From the NCBI GenBank assembly GCA_021845945.1, contig JAJZRD010000234.1, positions 1 to 5,930 on the forward strand: a stretch of DNA of 5,930 bases. Reading direction: 5' to 3'. Below, piece by piece: positions 1 to 5,816 of this stretch. The notes below the pieces were generated by a model. The model ran no database searches. It saw only the letters and a list, made by a program, of their open reading frames with translations, and was not told the origin of the DNA. The stretch is from Chloroflexota bacterium (GTDB taxonomy: Bacteria > Chloroflexota > UBA6077). Both the position numbers and the translations under genes were made by a program. Position 1 is the stretch's first letter, and each line of letters opens with the position of its first letter.

Positions 1-31
1 GCTAGTACTCCGCCACATTGGTTCTGACAGG

Positions 32-101
32 TGTCATCCTGAGCGATAGCGAAGGATCTCCTCTCGCCACGGGGAGATGCTTCGCTGCGCTCAGCATGAC
101 A
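32..101. repeat. 70-bp imperfect palindromic repeat downstream of the aconitase gene
   Basis: The arm at 32-60 (beginning TGTCATCCTGAGCG and ending GGATCTC) is nearly the reverse complement of the arm at 74-101 (beginning GAGATGCTTCGC and ending GCATGACA). The arms differ by two substitutions plus a small indel near the middle, and they enclose a 13-nt loop at 61-73. The same style of palindrome, with a GTCATCCTGAGCG core, is known to me as a recurrent intergenic element in many environmental bacterial genomes. That is recollection and was not checked. It starts about 30 bp beyond the aconitase stop, so its transcript could fold into a long hairpin that ends or stabilises that mRNA. There is no T-run for a classical intrinsic terminator. 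Confidence 0.75.
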
Positions 102-130
102 GTACATATCACCTTCTCTGTGGTCGTGTA

Positions 131-2062
131 CTAGGCCGGGGCCTTTCCGCGGAAGTAGTTCAGCATCCCGCCGGCCCGATACACCTCGACCTGCCTGGGG
201 GTCAGAGCGTGTCTAACCGGGATCTCTATCCCCTTGGTCACGTTCACGATCACCAGGTCGCTTCCGGCAGCCACCCTATCCCTGGCTCCCACCATCTCCA
301 GCAGATCGCCCTGCTCTATCCGATCGTAATCGGCCTCGTCGGCGAAGGTCAGCGGCAGGATGCACACGTTGATCAGGTTGGACTGGTGGATGCGGGCGAA
401 GGACTTGGCCAACACCGCCTTGACGCCCAGGTAGGCGGGCACCAGGGCGGCGTGCTCGCGGCTGGAGCCCTGGCCGTAGTTCCAACCGCCCACCACGATC
501 CCGGCCCCGGCTTCCTTCGCCCTGGTTGGGAAGCTGCTGTCGATCCGCTCGAAGACGTACTCGGCCGAGGCCGGCACGTTGGAGCGCAGCGGCCCCAGCT
601 TCGCTCCGGCGGGGATGATGTCGTCGGTGCTGACGTTGTCGCCGGTCTTCAGCAGCACCGGGGCCCGCAGGCTCTCGGCCGGCGCAGTAGATCGCGGCAG
701 CGGCTTGATGTTGGGCCCCCGCCGGATCTCCACCTGCTCCGAGTTCTCGGGCGGTCGCAGGATCATGCCGTCGTCGGCCGCGAACAGCTCGGGCAGCTCG
801 GTCCGGGGGGCATCTCCCAGACGGCGAGGGTCGGTGACCCTGCCGGTCACGGCTATGGCCGCCGCCACCTGGGGGCTGCAGAGGTAGACCTGGTCGGGAG
901 TGGTGCCGGAGCGGCCGGGGAAGTTACGGTTGAAGCTGCGGACGGAGACGGCACCCGTGGCGGGTGCCTGGCCGGTGCCGTTGCAGGGACCGCAGCTGCA
1001 CTCCAGGATGCGGGCGCCTGCGGCGATCAGATCCGTCAACGCCCCGGCCTCCGAGATCATCTGCAAGACCTGGCGGGAGCCCGGAGTCACGGTGAAGCTA
1101 ACCGCCGGATGAACGCGCTTACCCTTCAGGATGGCCGCCACCGTCATCAGGTCGATGTAGGAGGAGTTGGTGCAGGAGCCGACGCACACCTGGTCGACGG
1201 CGATCCCCTCCACCTCTCGCACCGGCACCACCTCGTCAGGGCTGCTGGGGCAGGCCATCAGCGGCTCCAGCGAGCTCAGATCCAGCTCGATGCTCTCGTC
1301 GTAGCCGGCGTCGGGATCGGCCGACAGCGGTTTCCAGGCCCCTTCGCGCCCCTGGGCCCTGAGGAAGGAGTGGACCATCTGGTCGCTGGGGAAGAGGCTG
1401 GTGGTGGCACCCAGCTCGGTCCCCATGTTGCAGACGGTGGCCCGCTGGGGGACCGTGAGCGTTTCGACTCCCTCACCGGCGAACTCGAAGATGCGCCCCA
1501 ACCCGCCCTTTACGCCCAGCCTGCGCAGCAGATCCAGGATCAGGTCCTTGCTGGCAACCCAGGGAAGCAGCTTCCCTTTCAGAATGACCTGCACCACACT
1601 TGGCATCTTCAGGTAGTAGGGGCCTCCCGCCATGGCCACGGCGACGTCCAGACCGCCGGCCCCGATGGCCAGCATCCCCACGGCGCCACAGGTAGGGGTG
1701 TGGCTGTCGCTGCCCAGGAGGGTTTCCCCGGGCTCGCTGAACCTCTCCAGGTGGACCTGGTGGCAGATGCCGTTGCCCGGCCGAGAGAAGAGCAGTCCAT
1801 ACCTGGCAGCCATGGTCTGGAGGAACATGTGGTCGTCGGCGTTCTGGAAGCCCGCCTGCATCATGCTGTGGTCCACGTAGCAGAGGGACAGCCTGGTCTT
1901 CACCCGGGGGATATCCATGGCCTCGAACTGGAGGAGGGTCATCGTGCCCATGGCGTCGTGGGTGAGGGTTTGATCGATTCGAAGGGCGATCTCCCGGCCA
2001 GGCCTCAACTCACCTTCGGCCAGGTGATCCCGGATTATCTTCTGCGCGAGATTCAGCCCCAT
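131..2062 (-). CDS. acn: Aconitate hydratase, short (Aquifex-type) single-chain form
   Basis: This 643-aa cytoplasmic [4Fe-4S] enzyme is predicted to interconvert citrate and isocitrate through cis-aconitate in the TCA cycle. The catalytic region covers about residues 1-440. It shows VDHSM (D64, H65), GICHQ (H101), GSDSHTPTCG (117-126, with D119 and H121), the cluster ligand C297 in VGSCTN, the ligands C357 and C360 in CSCGPC, and FNRNFPGR with R379 and R384. The C-terminal swivel domain shows TGDNVSTDDIIPAG (473-486), R493 and YGQGSSREHAAL (529-540, with S533 and R535). All key aconitase residues therefore appear present. AcnA and AcnB enzymes are about 860-900 aa and LeuC/LeuD are separate chains, so the length fits the roughly 650-aa putative aconitase family. 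The ATG at 2062 follows a GGAG Shine-Dalgarno sequence, and the gene ends in TAG. It lies 87 bp behind iclR and is probably co-transcribed with it. A related dehydratase activity, such as homoaconitase or a 2-methylcitrate/dimethylmalate-type reaction, cannot be excluded, and the IclR neighbour keeps that possibility open. Confidence 0.93.
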   Translation of the reverse strand: MGLNLAQKIIRDHLAEGELRPGREIALRIDQTLTHDAMGTMTLLQFEAMDIPRVKTRLSLCYVDHSMMQAGFQNADDHMFLQTMAARYGLLFSRPGNGICHQVHLERFSEPGETLLGSDSHTPTCGAVGMLAIGAGGLDVAVAMAGGPYYLKMPSVVQVILKGKLLPWVASKDLILDLLRRLGVKGGLGRIFEFAGEGVETLTVPQRATVCNMGTELGATTSLFPSDQMVHSFLRAQGREGAWKPLSADPDAGYDESIELDLSSLEPLMACPSSPDEVVPVREVEGIAVDQVCVGSCTNSSYIDLMTVAAILKGKRVHPAVSFTVTPGSRQVLQMISEAGALTDLIAAGARILECSCGPCNGTGQAPATGAVSVRSFNRNFPGRSGTTPDQVYLCSPQVAAAIAVTGRVTDPRRLGDAPRTELPELFAADDGMILRPPENSEQVEIRRGPNIKPLPRSTAPAESLRAPVLLKTGDNVSTDDIIPAGAKLGPLRSNVPASAEYVFERIDSSFPTRAKEAGAGIVVGGWNYGQGSSREHAALVPAYLGVKAVLAKSFARIHQSNLINVCILPLTFADEADYDRIEQGDLLEMVGARDRVAAGSDLVIVNVTKGIEIPVRHALTPRQVEVYRAGGMLNYFRGKAPA

Positions 2063-2072
2063 GTTTCGTTTT

Positions 2073-2076
2073 CTCC
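2073..2076 (-). promoter_or_regulatory. Shine-Dalgarno sequence of the aconitase gene
   Basis: GGAG (followed by AA) lies 10 nt upstream of the ATG at 2062 on the minus strand. It supports this start and shows that the gene is translated from its own initiation site even if it is transcribed from the iclR promoter. Confidence 0.6.
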
Positions 2077-2099
2077 AACTGCGGGATGGGTATCCGTGT

Positions 2100-2121
2100 G
2101 GATGGATGGACGGATGGACGG
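2100..2121. repeat. Short GGAY tetranucleotide tandem repeat
   Basis: Five consecutive tetramers read GGAT, GGAT, GGAC, GGAT, GGAC, followed by GG. They lie in the 87-bp gap between iclR and the aconitase gene, about 40 bp before the aconitase start. On the mRNA strand this is a C/U-rich run of ATCC and GTCC units. A weak -10-like TATTTA lies just upstream on the minus strand at 2124-2129, but it has no convincing -35, so I do not call a separate promoter here. The repeat may be neutral, a length-variable spacer or a protein-binding tract. Confidence 0.6.
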
Positions 2122-2149
2122 GGTAAATAGCCCGGTTTCTCGAAAAGCG

Positions 2150-2890
2150 CTACATGCGGGCGTAGGCTCGAGCTATCTCCTCGGCCGACCGGTGCGCCTC
2201 GCCGGCCAACTGCTGGATCCTCTCCTCCGTCATCCTGCTGACCGGTCCGGCGATGGTCAGGGCGGCAACCGTACCCTCTCCCGCCACCACGATAGGCACG
2301 GCCACCGAGACAACCTCCGAAGCACGCTCCCCTACGCTGACGGCGAAGCCGTTCCGCCTCGCATCCTCGATCCTGGCCTTCAACTCCTGCCTGGTCAGGA
2401 CCTCGCCGCTGGCCAGCCGCACCTCCTGAAGCTGGGCCAGCAGCTGCTCCAACTCCTCCTCGGACATGGCGGCGGCCAGCACCCGGCCGGAGGCCCCCAG
2501 GTGGAGGGGCAGCCTTTGCCCGACCTGCAGGGTGTACCGAAGGGGATGAGGGCTGTTGACACGCTGGATCACCACCCGGTCGAAGCCCTGCCTCACGAAC
2601 AGGGACGAGGTCTCGCCCGAGACCAGCGTCAACTGCTCCAGGATCGGCCGGGCGGCCCGGGGAAGATTGTTCTCTCCGAGGAAGGCATAGGCCAGGGGCA
2701 CCGATGCCGCACCTACCTGGTAGCGGCTGTGCACCCTCTGCACGAAGCCACGACGCTCCAGTACGCAGAGCAGCCGTTGAGCAGTGGCCTTGTGGATGCC
2801 GGTAGCACAAGCCAACTCGCTGAGGCCCAAGGAAGGGCCCGTTTTCTCCAGTGTCGTCAGCAGATCGAAAGCGCGTTCCAGCGAGCTCAT
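2150..2890 (-). CDS. IclR-family transcriptional regulator
   Basis: This 246-aa DNA-binding protein has the normal IclR-family length and layout. An N-terminal winged helix-turn-helix covers about residues 1-60, with the helix pair LGLSELACATGIHKATAQRLL (21-41) and the following wing. A linker helix leads to the effector-binding domain at about 75-245, with LHLGASGRVLAA (129-140), GFAVSVGE (181-188) and SVAVPIVVAGEGTVAALTIAGP (195-216) in family-typical positions. The family usually acts as dimers or tetramers that bind small metabolites, often carboxylic acids, and represses or activates nearby catabolic genes. The effector cannot be read from the sequence. The ATG at 2890 has an ideal GGAGG Shine-Dalgarno sequence with a 6-nt spacer. 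The gene is transcribed from a perfect-consensus promoter with a palindrome directly downstream, which suggests autorepression. The aconitase gene follows in the same direction and is the obvious target. Confidence 0.93.
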   Translation of the reverse strand: MSSLERAFDLLTTLEKTGPSLGLSELACATGIHKATAQRLLCVLERRGFVQRVHSRYQVGAASVPLAYAFLGENNLPRAARPILEQLTLVSGETSSLFVRQGFDRVVIQRVNSPHPLRYTLQVGQRLPLHLGASGRVLAAAMSEEELEQLLAQLQEVRLASGEVLTRQELKARIEDARRNGFAVSVGERASEVVSVAVPIVVAGEGTVAALTIAGPVSRMTEERIQQLAGEAHRSAEEIARAYARM

Positions 2891-2896
2891 GGGCGG

Positions 2897-2901
2897 CCTC
2901 C
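2897..2901 (-). promoter_or_regulatory. Strong Shine-Dalgarno sequence of iclR
   Basis: GGAGG with a 6-nt spacer to the ATG at 2890 on the minus strand fixes the regulator start. A longer reading frame in another register that runs to 2933 is therefore not the gene. Confidence 0.8.
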
Positions 2902-2918
2902 GGGGGAGGGGAGCGAAT

Positions 2919-2951
2919 GATACATCGTCTCACTATACGAGACGTCGTATC
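2919..2951. promoter_or_regulatory. 33-bp palindrome, candidate IclR operator
   Basis: Two identical half-sites, GAGACGnnGTATC, face each other on opposite strands at 2939-2951 (plus) and 2919-2931 (minus) around a 7-bp centre. Eleven of the thirteen positions in each arm pair, and only the two-base nn gap does not. A second overlapping palindrome, ATACGA-n4-TCGTAT, lies at 2935-2950. The site begins a few bases downstream of the predicted start point of the iclR promoter, a place where a bound repressor would block promoter escape or elongation. Binding by this IclR protein is an inference from position and symmetry. The alternative is an RNA hairpin in the 5' leader. Confidence 0.65.
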
Positions 2952-2959
2952 GGAAAGCG

Positions 2960-2988
2960 ATTATATTGCGGCTTCCCCGGGCTGTCAA
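2960..2988 (-). promoter_or_regulatory. Perfect-consensus sigma-70 promoter of iclR(-acn)
   Basis: On the minus strand, TTGACA (2988 to 2983) and TATAAT (2965 to 2960) are separated by exactly 17 bp. Both hexamers match the consensus at every position. The predicted transcription start is near 2953, which gives a leader of about 60 nt before the iclR ATG. Such a match is rare by chance in GC-rich DNA, and the location directly upstream of a gene with a good ribosome-binding site makes the call firm. A promoter this strong usually needs repression, in keeping with the palindrome just downstream. Confidence 0.88.
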
Positions 2989-3023
2989 CCACCCCTGCCA
3001 TCGGCGGATCGGCGGCCGGCACG

Positions 3024-3052
3024 TTGTCCTCCCACCCGTGGTCTGATATCCT
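3024..3052 (+). promoter_or_regulatory. Extended -10 promoter for the crp-like gene, probably leaderless
   Basis: TTGTCC (3024-3029) and TATCCT (3047-3052) are separated by 17 bp, and the -10 is preceded by TG plus one base (3044-3046), an extended -10 element. Only seven bases lie between the -10 and the ATG at 3060, so transcription would start at or within a base or two of the start codon. No Shine-Dalgarno sequence precedes that ATG, which fits a leaderless mRNA. Confidence 0.6.
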
Positions 3053-3059
3053 CAGTGAT

Positions 3060-3725
3060 ATGAGCGTGCCGCTGGACTTCCTGAGACAGATCCCCTACTT
3101 CGCCGGGCTGTCCGATCCCGAGCTGGAGCGAACCCGCCCCCTGCTGCGAGGGCGGAGCTTCGAGCGGGGGGGCGTGATCATCCTGGAGGGGGAACCCTGC
3201 GAGGCGATCTACTTCGTCAAGTCGGGGCGGGTGAAGGTGTTCAAGACCTCGCCCGAGGGGAAAGAGCAGATCCTCAAGATCATGAAGCCGGGGGACACCT
3301 TCAACGAGGTCCCCGTCTTCGACTGCGGACCGAACCCGGCCAGTGTGGAGGCCCTGGATCCCACCAGCCTCTACCTGATCCGCGGGGAGGACATGCAGCG
3401 GCTGATGCAGGAGGTGCCGGCCATCTCCCGCAACGTGATCCGAATCCTGGCCTCTCGCCTCCGCCACCTGGTGGAGCTGGTGGAGGACCTCTCCTTCCGC
3501 CACGTGACCGGTCGGGTCGCCAAGATCCTCCTCCAGTACGCCAGGGAGTCCGCCGCCTCCGATGGGGGGAGCCGCCTCACCCAACAGCAGATGGCTACCA
3601 TGGCGGGAACGGCCCGGGAGATGGTGGGGCGGGCACTGAAAGGGCTGGAGCAAGCCGGCGCCATCCGGATGGATAAGGGCCGCATCGCCATCCTCAACAG
3701 GGACGTCCTCGAGCGGCTGTCCTAA
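3060..3725 (+). CDS. Crp/Fnr-family transcriptional regulator
   Basis: This 221-aa cytoplasmic regulator has the usual Crp length. A cyclic-nucleotide-binding beta-barrel covers about residues 5-120, with GEPCEAIYFVKSGRVKVF (44-61) and PGDTFNEVPVFDCGPNPASVEA (77-98). A long dimerisation helix follows at about 115-145. The C-terminal winged helix-turn-helix (about 147-221) has LTQQQMATMAGTAREMVGRAL (173-193), including the family R-E-x-V-G-R pattern. The arginine that holds the cAMP phosphate in E. coli CRP falls at N92 by my alignment, so cAMP may not be the ligand. The only cysteines are C47 and C89, so an Fnr-type N-terminal iron-sulfur cluster is absent. The reading frame is open upstream to 2784, but that extension overlaps the iclR promoter and lacks family similarity. 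The ATG at 3060 gives the normal N-terminus (MSVPLDFLRQIPYFAGLSD). It is divergent from iclR and convergent with the kinase gene. Target genes cannot be inferred. Confidence 0.92.
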   Translation: MSVPLDFLRQIPYFAGLSDPELERTRPLLRGRSFERGGVIILEGEPCEAIYFVKSGRVKVFKTSPEGKEQILKIMKPGDTFNEVPVFDCGPNPASVEALDPTSLYLIRGEDMQRLMQEVPAISRNVIRILASRLRHLVELVEDLSFRHVTGRVAKILLQYARESAASDGGSRLTQQQMATMAGTAREMVGRALKGLEQAGAIRMDKGRIAILNRDVLERLS

Positions 3726-3729
3726 CGCC

Positions 3730-3774
3730 CTCCCAGAGGGAGAGGGGGCCCGCAGCCGCCTCTCCCTCTGGGAG
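3730..3774 (+). terminator. Long GC-rich hairpin after the crp-like gene
   Basis: CTCCCAGAGGGAGAGG at 3730-3745 is a perfect 16-bp reverse complement of 3759-3774, with a 13-nt loop, and it begins 4 bp after the TAA stop. It could end transcription of the crp-like gene. There is no T-run, so it is at best a non-classical terminator. The second arm can also pair with itself as CCTCTCCC-TCT-GGGAGAGG (3759-3777). Confidence 0.45.
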
Positions 3775-3798
3775 AGGCCGACCGAGCGAAGCGAGGGC

Positions 3799-3839
3799 GG
3801 GTGAGGGCTGGCTCGAAGCTTCAGGCATAGCCCTCACCC
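3799..3839. repeat. Inverted repeat GGGTGAGGGCT / AGCCCTCACCC
   Basis: Perfect 11-bp arms at 3799-3809 and 3829-3839 enclose 19 nt that include the small palindrome GAAGCTTC (3815-3822). Together with the CTCTCCC hairpins on both sides (3759-3777 and 3843-3863), this forms a nested, roughly symmetric cluster of REP-like palindromes filling the convergent spacer. Clusters of this CCCTCACCC / CCCTCTCCC type are, from memory, frequent dispersed intergenic repeats in GC-rich environmental genomes. Confidence 0.75.
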
Positions 3840-3842
3840 TGA

Positions 3843-3863
3843 CCCTCTCCCAGGGGGAGAGGG
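3843..3863 (-). terminator. Hairpin downstream of the PASTA kinase gene
   Basis: CCCTCTCCC and GGGAGAGGG form a perfect 9-bp stem with a 3-nt loop, starting 17 bp after the kinase stop codon. It may end kinase transcription on the minus strand and also insulate it from the convergent crp-like transcript. It lacks a T-run on the minus strand, so the terminator function is uncertain while the palindrome itself is plain. Confidence 0.45.
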
Positions 3864-3880
3864 GATTTCCCCGCGTCCTG

Positions 3881-5677
3881 CTACCGCTTGGTGGGCGGCG
3901 TGGCGGTGGGCGCCGGGGGAGGAGGGGCCGGCTCCGGCTTACGCACCGCGATGTGGACGATGGTACCCTTCTCCACCATGGTGTCCGGCTTCGGGTCCTG
4001 GCTGAGCACGCTGCCCGGCGCCACGAAGGTGTAGTCCTGGTAGTTGGGGTAGTCCTTGGCCAGCCCGGCTTTCACGATCATCTCCTGGGCCTCGGCCTCG
4101 GTCCTGCCAACCAGGTTGGGAACCGCCACCTTCTCCTTCCCCTTGCTGACCCGCAGCGCCACCAGGGAGCCCTTCTCGGCGGAGACCTCCGGTGCGGGGC
4201 TCTGGGCCATCACGATGCCGGCCGGGGTCTGATCGCTGTACTCCTCCGACACACTCCAACGGAACCCGACCGCCCTCAGCTTGTCCTGGGCAACCTTGAG
4301 GGTGTCTTCCACCACACGTGGCACCTGGGCGGTCTCCCTGCCAACGCTCACCACCACCTCGATGCGGACACCCTTCTCGATGGGCTGGCCGGCCTCCGGC
4401 TTCTGGGAGACCACGTAGTTGGCGGGATACTCGGAATCGTAGGCCGTACCGGCGATCGCTAGGTCCAGGCCGTCCTTCTGCACCTGCTGCAGGGCCGTGG
4501 GGAAGGGCATGCCGACCAGCTTCGGCGCCCTCAGGGCCGGGATAGATGTGGCCATGGGGGTCGGCTGCGGGGTCGGCTCCACGGCCGGCCCAGACGTGGG
4601 ACCGCCGGAGCCGGCCGTCGGCGACGCCAGGGCGGGGAAGAGCCTCCCCAGGGTGCCGTTGGAGTAGGCCAGGAAGCCGAGCGGGATGGAGCCCAGGGTG
4701 CACAGGAAGGCGGCGAAGACCACCAGCAGCACCACCCAGCCGCCCGGGCCTCCCCGCCGCCCCAGCCGGGGGGCAACCACCGGCTCGGCGGCCGCAGCCT
4801 TCCCCATCATCACACCGGGCTTGGGCGTCACCATGGCGTGGGGCTGGGTTGCCTCCAGACTGGCGCGGGCACAGGCTACCAGCGTCCGCGCCATCTCGGC
4901 CGCGGAGGCGAACCGCTGGGCAGGCTCCTTGGCCATGGCCCGAAGGATGATGGTCTGGAGCGACTCGGGGATCCTGGGGTTGAGCCGGCGCGGCGGCACC
5001 GGATCCTCCTGGATCTGCTTGAGGGCCACCACCACGGAGGTCTCGCCCTCGAAGGGGAGCCGGCCGGTGGCCATCTCGTACAGAAGGACGCCGGTCGCGT
5101 AGAGGTCGGAGGAGGCGGTGCTCTGCTCCCCCTTGGCCTGCTCGGGGGATATGTAGTGGGCGGATCCCACCACGTAGCCCGACTGGGTCAGGGAGGCAGC
5201 CCCCAGGGCCACGGCGATCCCGAAATCGGCGATCTTCGCCCACCCATCCCGAGTCACCAGGATGTTGTGGGCCTTCACGTCCCGATGCACGATCCCGTGC
5301 TGGTGGGCGTACTCCAGCCCCTCGCAGATCTGCCGGCCCAGCTCTATGATCCGGGCGGCGCCCAGCGGGGCTTCCTCCTGGAGGATCTCCTTCAGGGTCC
5401 GGCCGGGCACCAACTCCATGACGATGTACTGGGTCCCTGCCTCGGAACCCACGTCGTAGACGGCCACGATGTTGGGGTGGGAGAGGGCGGCGGACGATCG
5501 GGCCTCCCGCTGGAACCGGGCCAGGAAACCGGGATCGGCTGCGAACTGCTCCCGCAGCACCTTGACCGCCACCTTCCGGCCCAGCAGCAGGTCCTCGGCC
5601 TCGTAGACCACGGCCATGCCGCCCTCACCCAGGAGGGCAGACAGCTGGTATCGCCCGTTTAGCACCCTACCTATCAT
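3881..5677 (-). CDS. Membrane Ser/Thr protein kinase with three PASTA domains (PknB/PrkC-like)
   Basis: This 598-aa bacterial eukaryotic-type kinase is predicted to phosphorylate Ser/Thr of cytoplasmic targets in response to cell-wall fragments. The kinase domain (about 10-268) has the glycine loop GEGGMAVV (17-24), the ATP lysine K39, the helix-C glutamate E58, HRDVKAHN (131-138, with D133 and N138), DFG (151-153), GSAHYISPEQ (171-180) and D191 of DLYATG. All catalytic residues are present, so it should be active. A juxtamembrane segment leads to one transmembrane helix at about 313-338, then a Pro/Thr-rich linker (352-376) and three extracellular PASTA repeats at about 385-448, 450-515 and 516-580. 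The C-terminus is a Pro/Thr-rich tail (581-598). The ATG at 5677 gives the normal start MIGRVLNGRY, ahead of the glycine loop. The Shine-Dalgarno is weak (GAAAG). No PP2C phosphatase, FHA or cell-division gene is visible beside it. The assignment to the PrkC/PknB/StkP family is firm; individual substrates are unknown. Confidence 0.95.
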   Translation of the reverse strand: MIGRVLNGRYQLSALLGEGGMAVVYEAEDLLLGRKVAVKVLREQFAADPGFLARFQREARSSAALSHPNIVAVYDVGSEAGTQYIVMELVPGRTLKEILQEEAPLGAARIIELGRQICEGLEYAHQHGIVHRDVKAHNILVTRDGWAKIADFGIAVALGAASLTQSGYVVGSAHYISPEQAKGEQSTASSDLYATGVLLYEMATGRLPFEGETSVVVALKQIQEDPVPPRRLNPRIPESLQTIILRAMAKEPAQRFASAAEMARTLVACARASLEATQPHAMVTPKPGVMMGKAAAAEPVVAPRLGRRGGPGGWVVLLVVFAAFLCTLGSIPLGFLAYSNGTLGRLFPALASPTAGSGGPTSGPAVEPTPQPTPMATSIPALRAPKLVGMPFPTALQQVQKDGLDLAIAGTAYDSEYPANYVVSQKPEAGQPIEKGVRIEVVVSVGRETAQVPRVVEDTLKVAQDKLRAVGFRWSVSEEYSDQTPAGIVMAQSPAPEVSAEKGSLVALRVSKGKEKVAVPNLVGRTEAEAQEMIVKAGLAKDYPNYQDYTFVAPGSVLSQDPKPDTMVEKGTIVHIAVRKPEPAPPPPAPTATPPTKR

Positions 5678-5740
5678 GTAGCGCTTTCAAGGGAAGACAA
5701 AAGCAAGAATGGTGGGCAATCGGCGGCAAAAACCCATGGA

Positions 5741-5769
5741 ATTCTACACGATGGCCCCCTTCCGGTCCA
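5741..5769 (-). promoter_or_regulatory. Candidate proximal promoter of the kinase gene
   Basis: On the minus strand, TGGACC (5769 to 5764) and TAGAAT (5746 to 5741) are 17 bp apart, matching the consensus at 4 and 5 of 6 positions, with TG directly before the -10. The start point would be near 5734, giving a leader of about 57 nt. The element is only moderately good. Confidence 0.35.
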
Positions 5770-5816
5770 CCGCCCCAGGAGTGTTGTATTATGTTGGGGG
5801 CGCACGGGCGATCATT

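Noticed and set aside
2143..2155. A 13-bp sequence, AAAGCGCTACATG, shared with the kinase start region (opposite strand, 5687 to 5675)
   Set aside because: About 0.5 such 13-bp matches are expected by chance in a window of this size. One copy lies at the iclR stop and the other at the kinase start, with no common function.
77..2920. A 947-codon open frame on the plus strand opposite both the aconitase and iclR
   Set aside because: It is antisense to two genes with complete family motifs. Its translation is low-complexity, rich in G, H, Q, L and R, with no recognisable domain. Long antisense frames are expected in GC-rich coding DNA.
2010..2933. A 307-codon minus-strand frame overlapping iclR
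   Set aside because: It is a shifted reading of the IclR gene with a Gly/Arg/Ala-rich translation and no motifs. The true frame has an ideal ribosome-binding site and all the family features.
2784..3059. Upstream in-frame extension of the Crp-like protein
   Set aside because: It overlaps the start of iclR, its promoter and the palindrome, and adds 92 residues with no family similarity. The protein from 3060 already has the normal Crp N-terminus.
3726..3880. CRISPR array
   Set aside because: The repeats are nested inverted palindromes of different lengths, not regularly spaced direct repeats with unique spacers.
5781..5800. TATTAT on the plus strand as a promoter -10
   Set aside because: No acceptable -35 is found at normal spacing and there is no firm gene downstream within the window.
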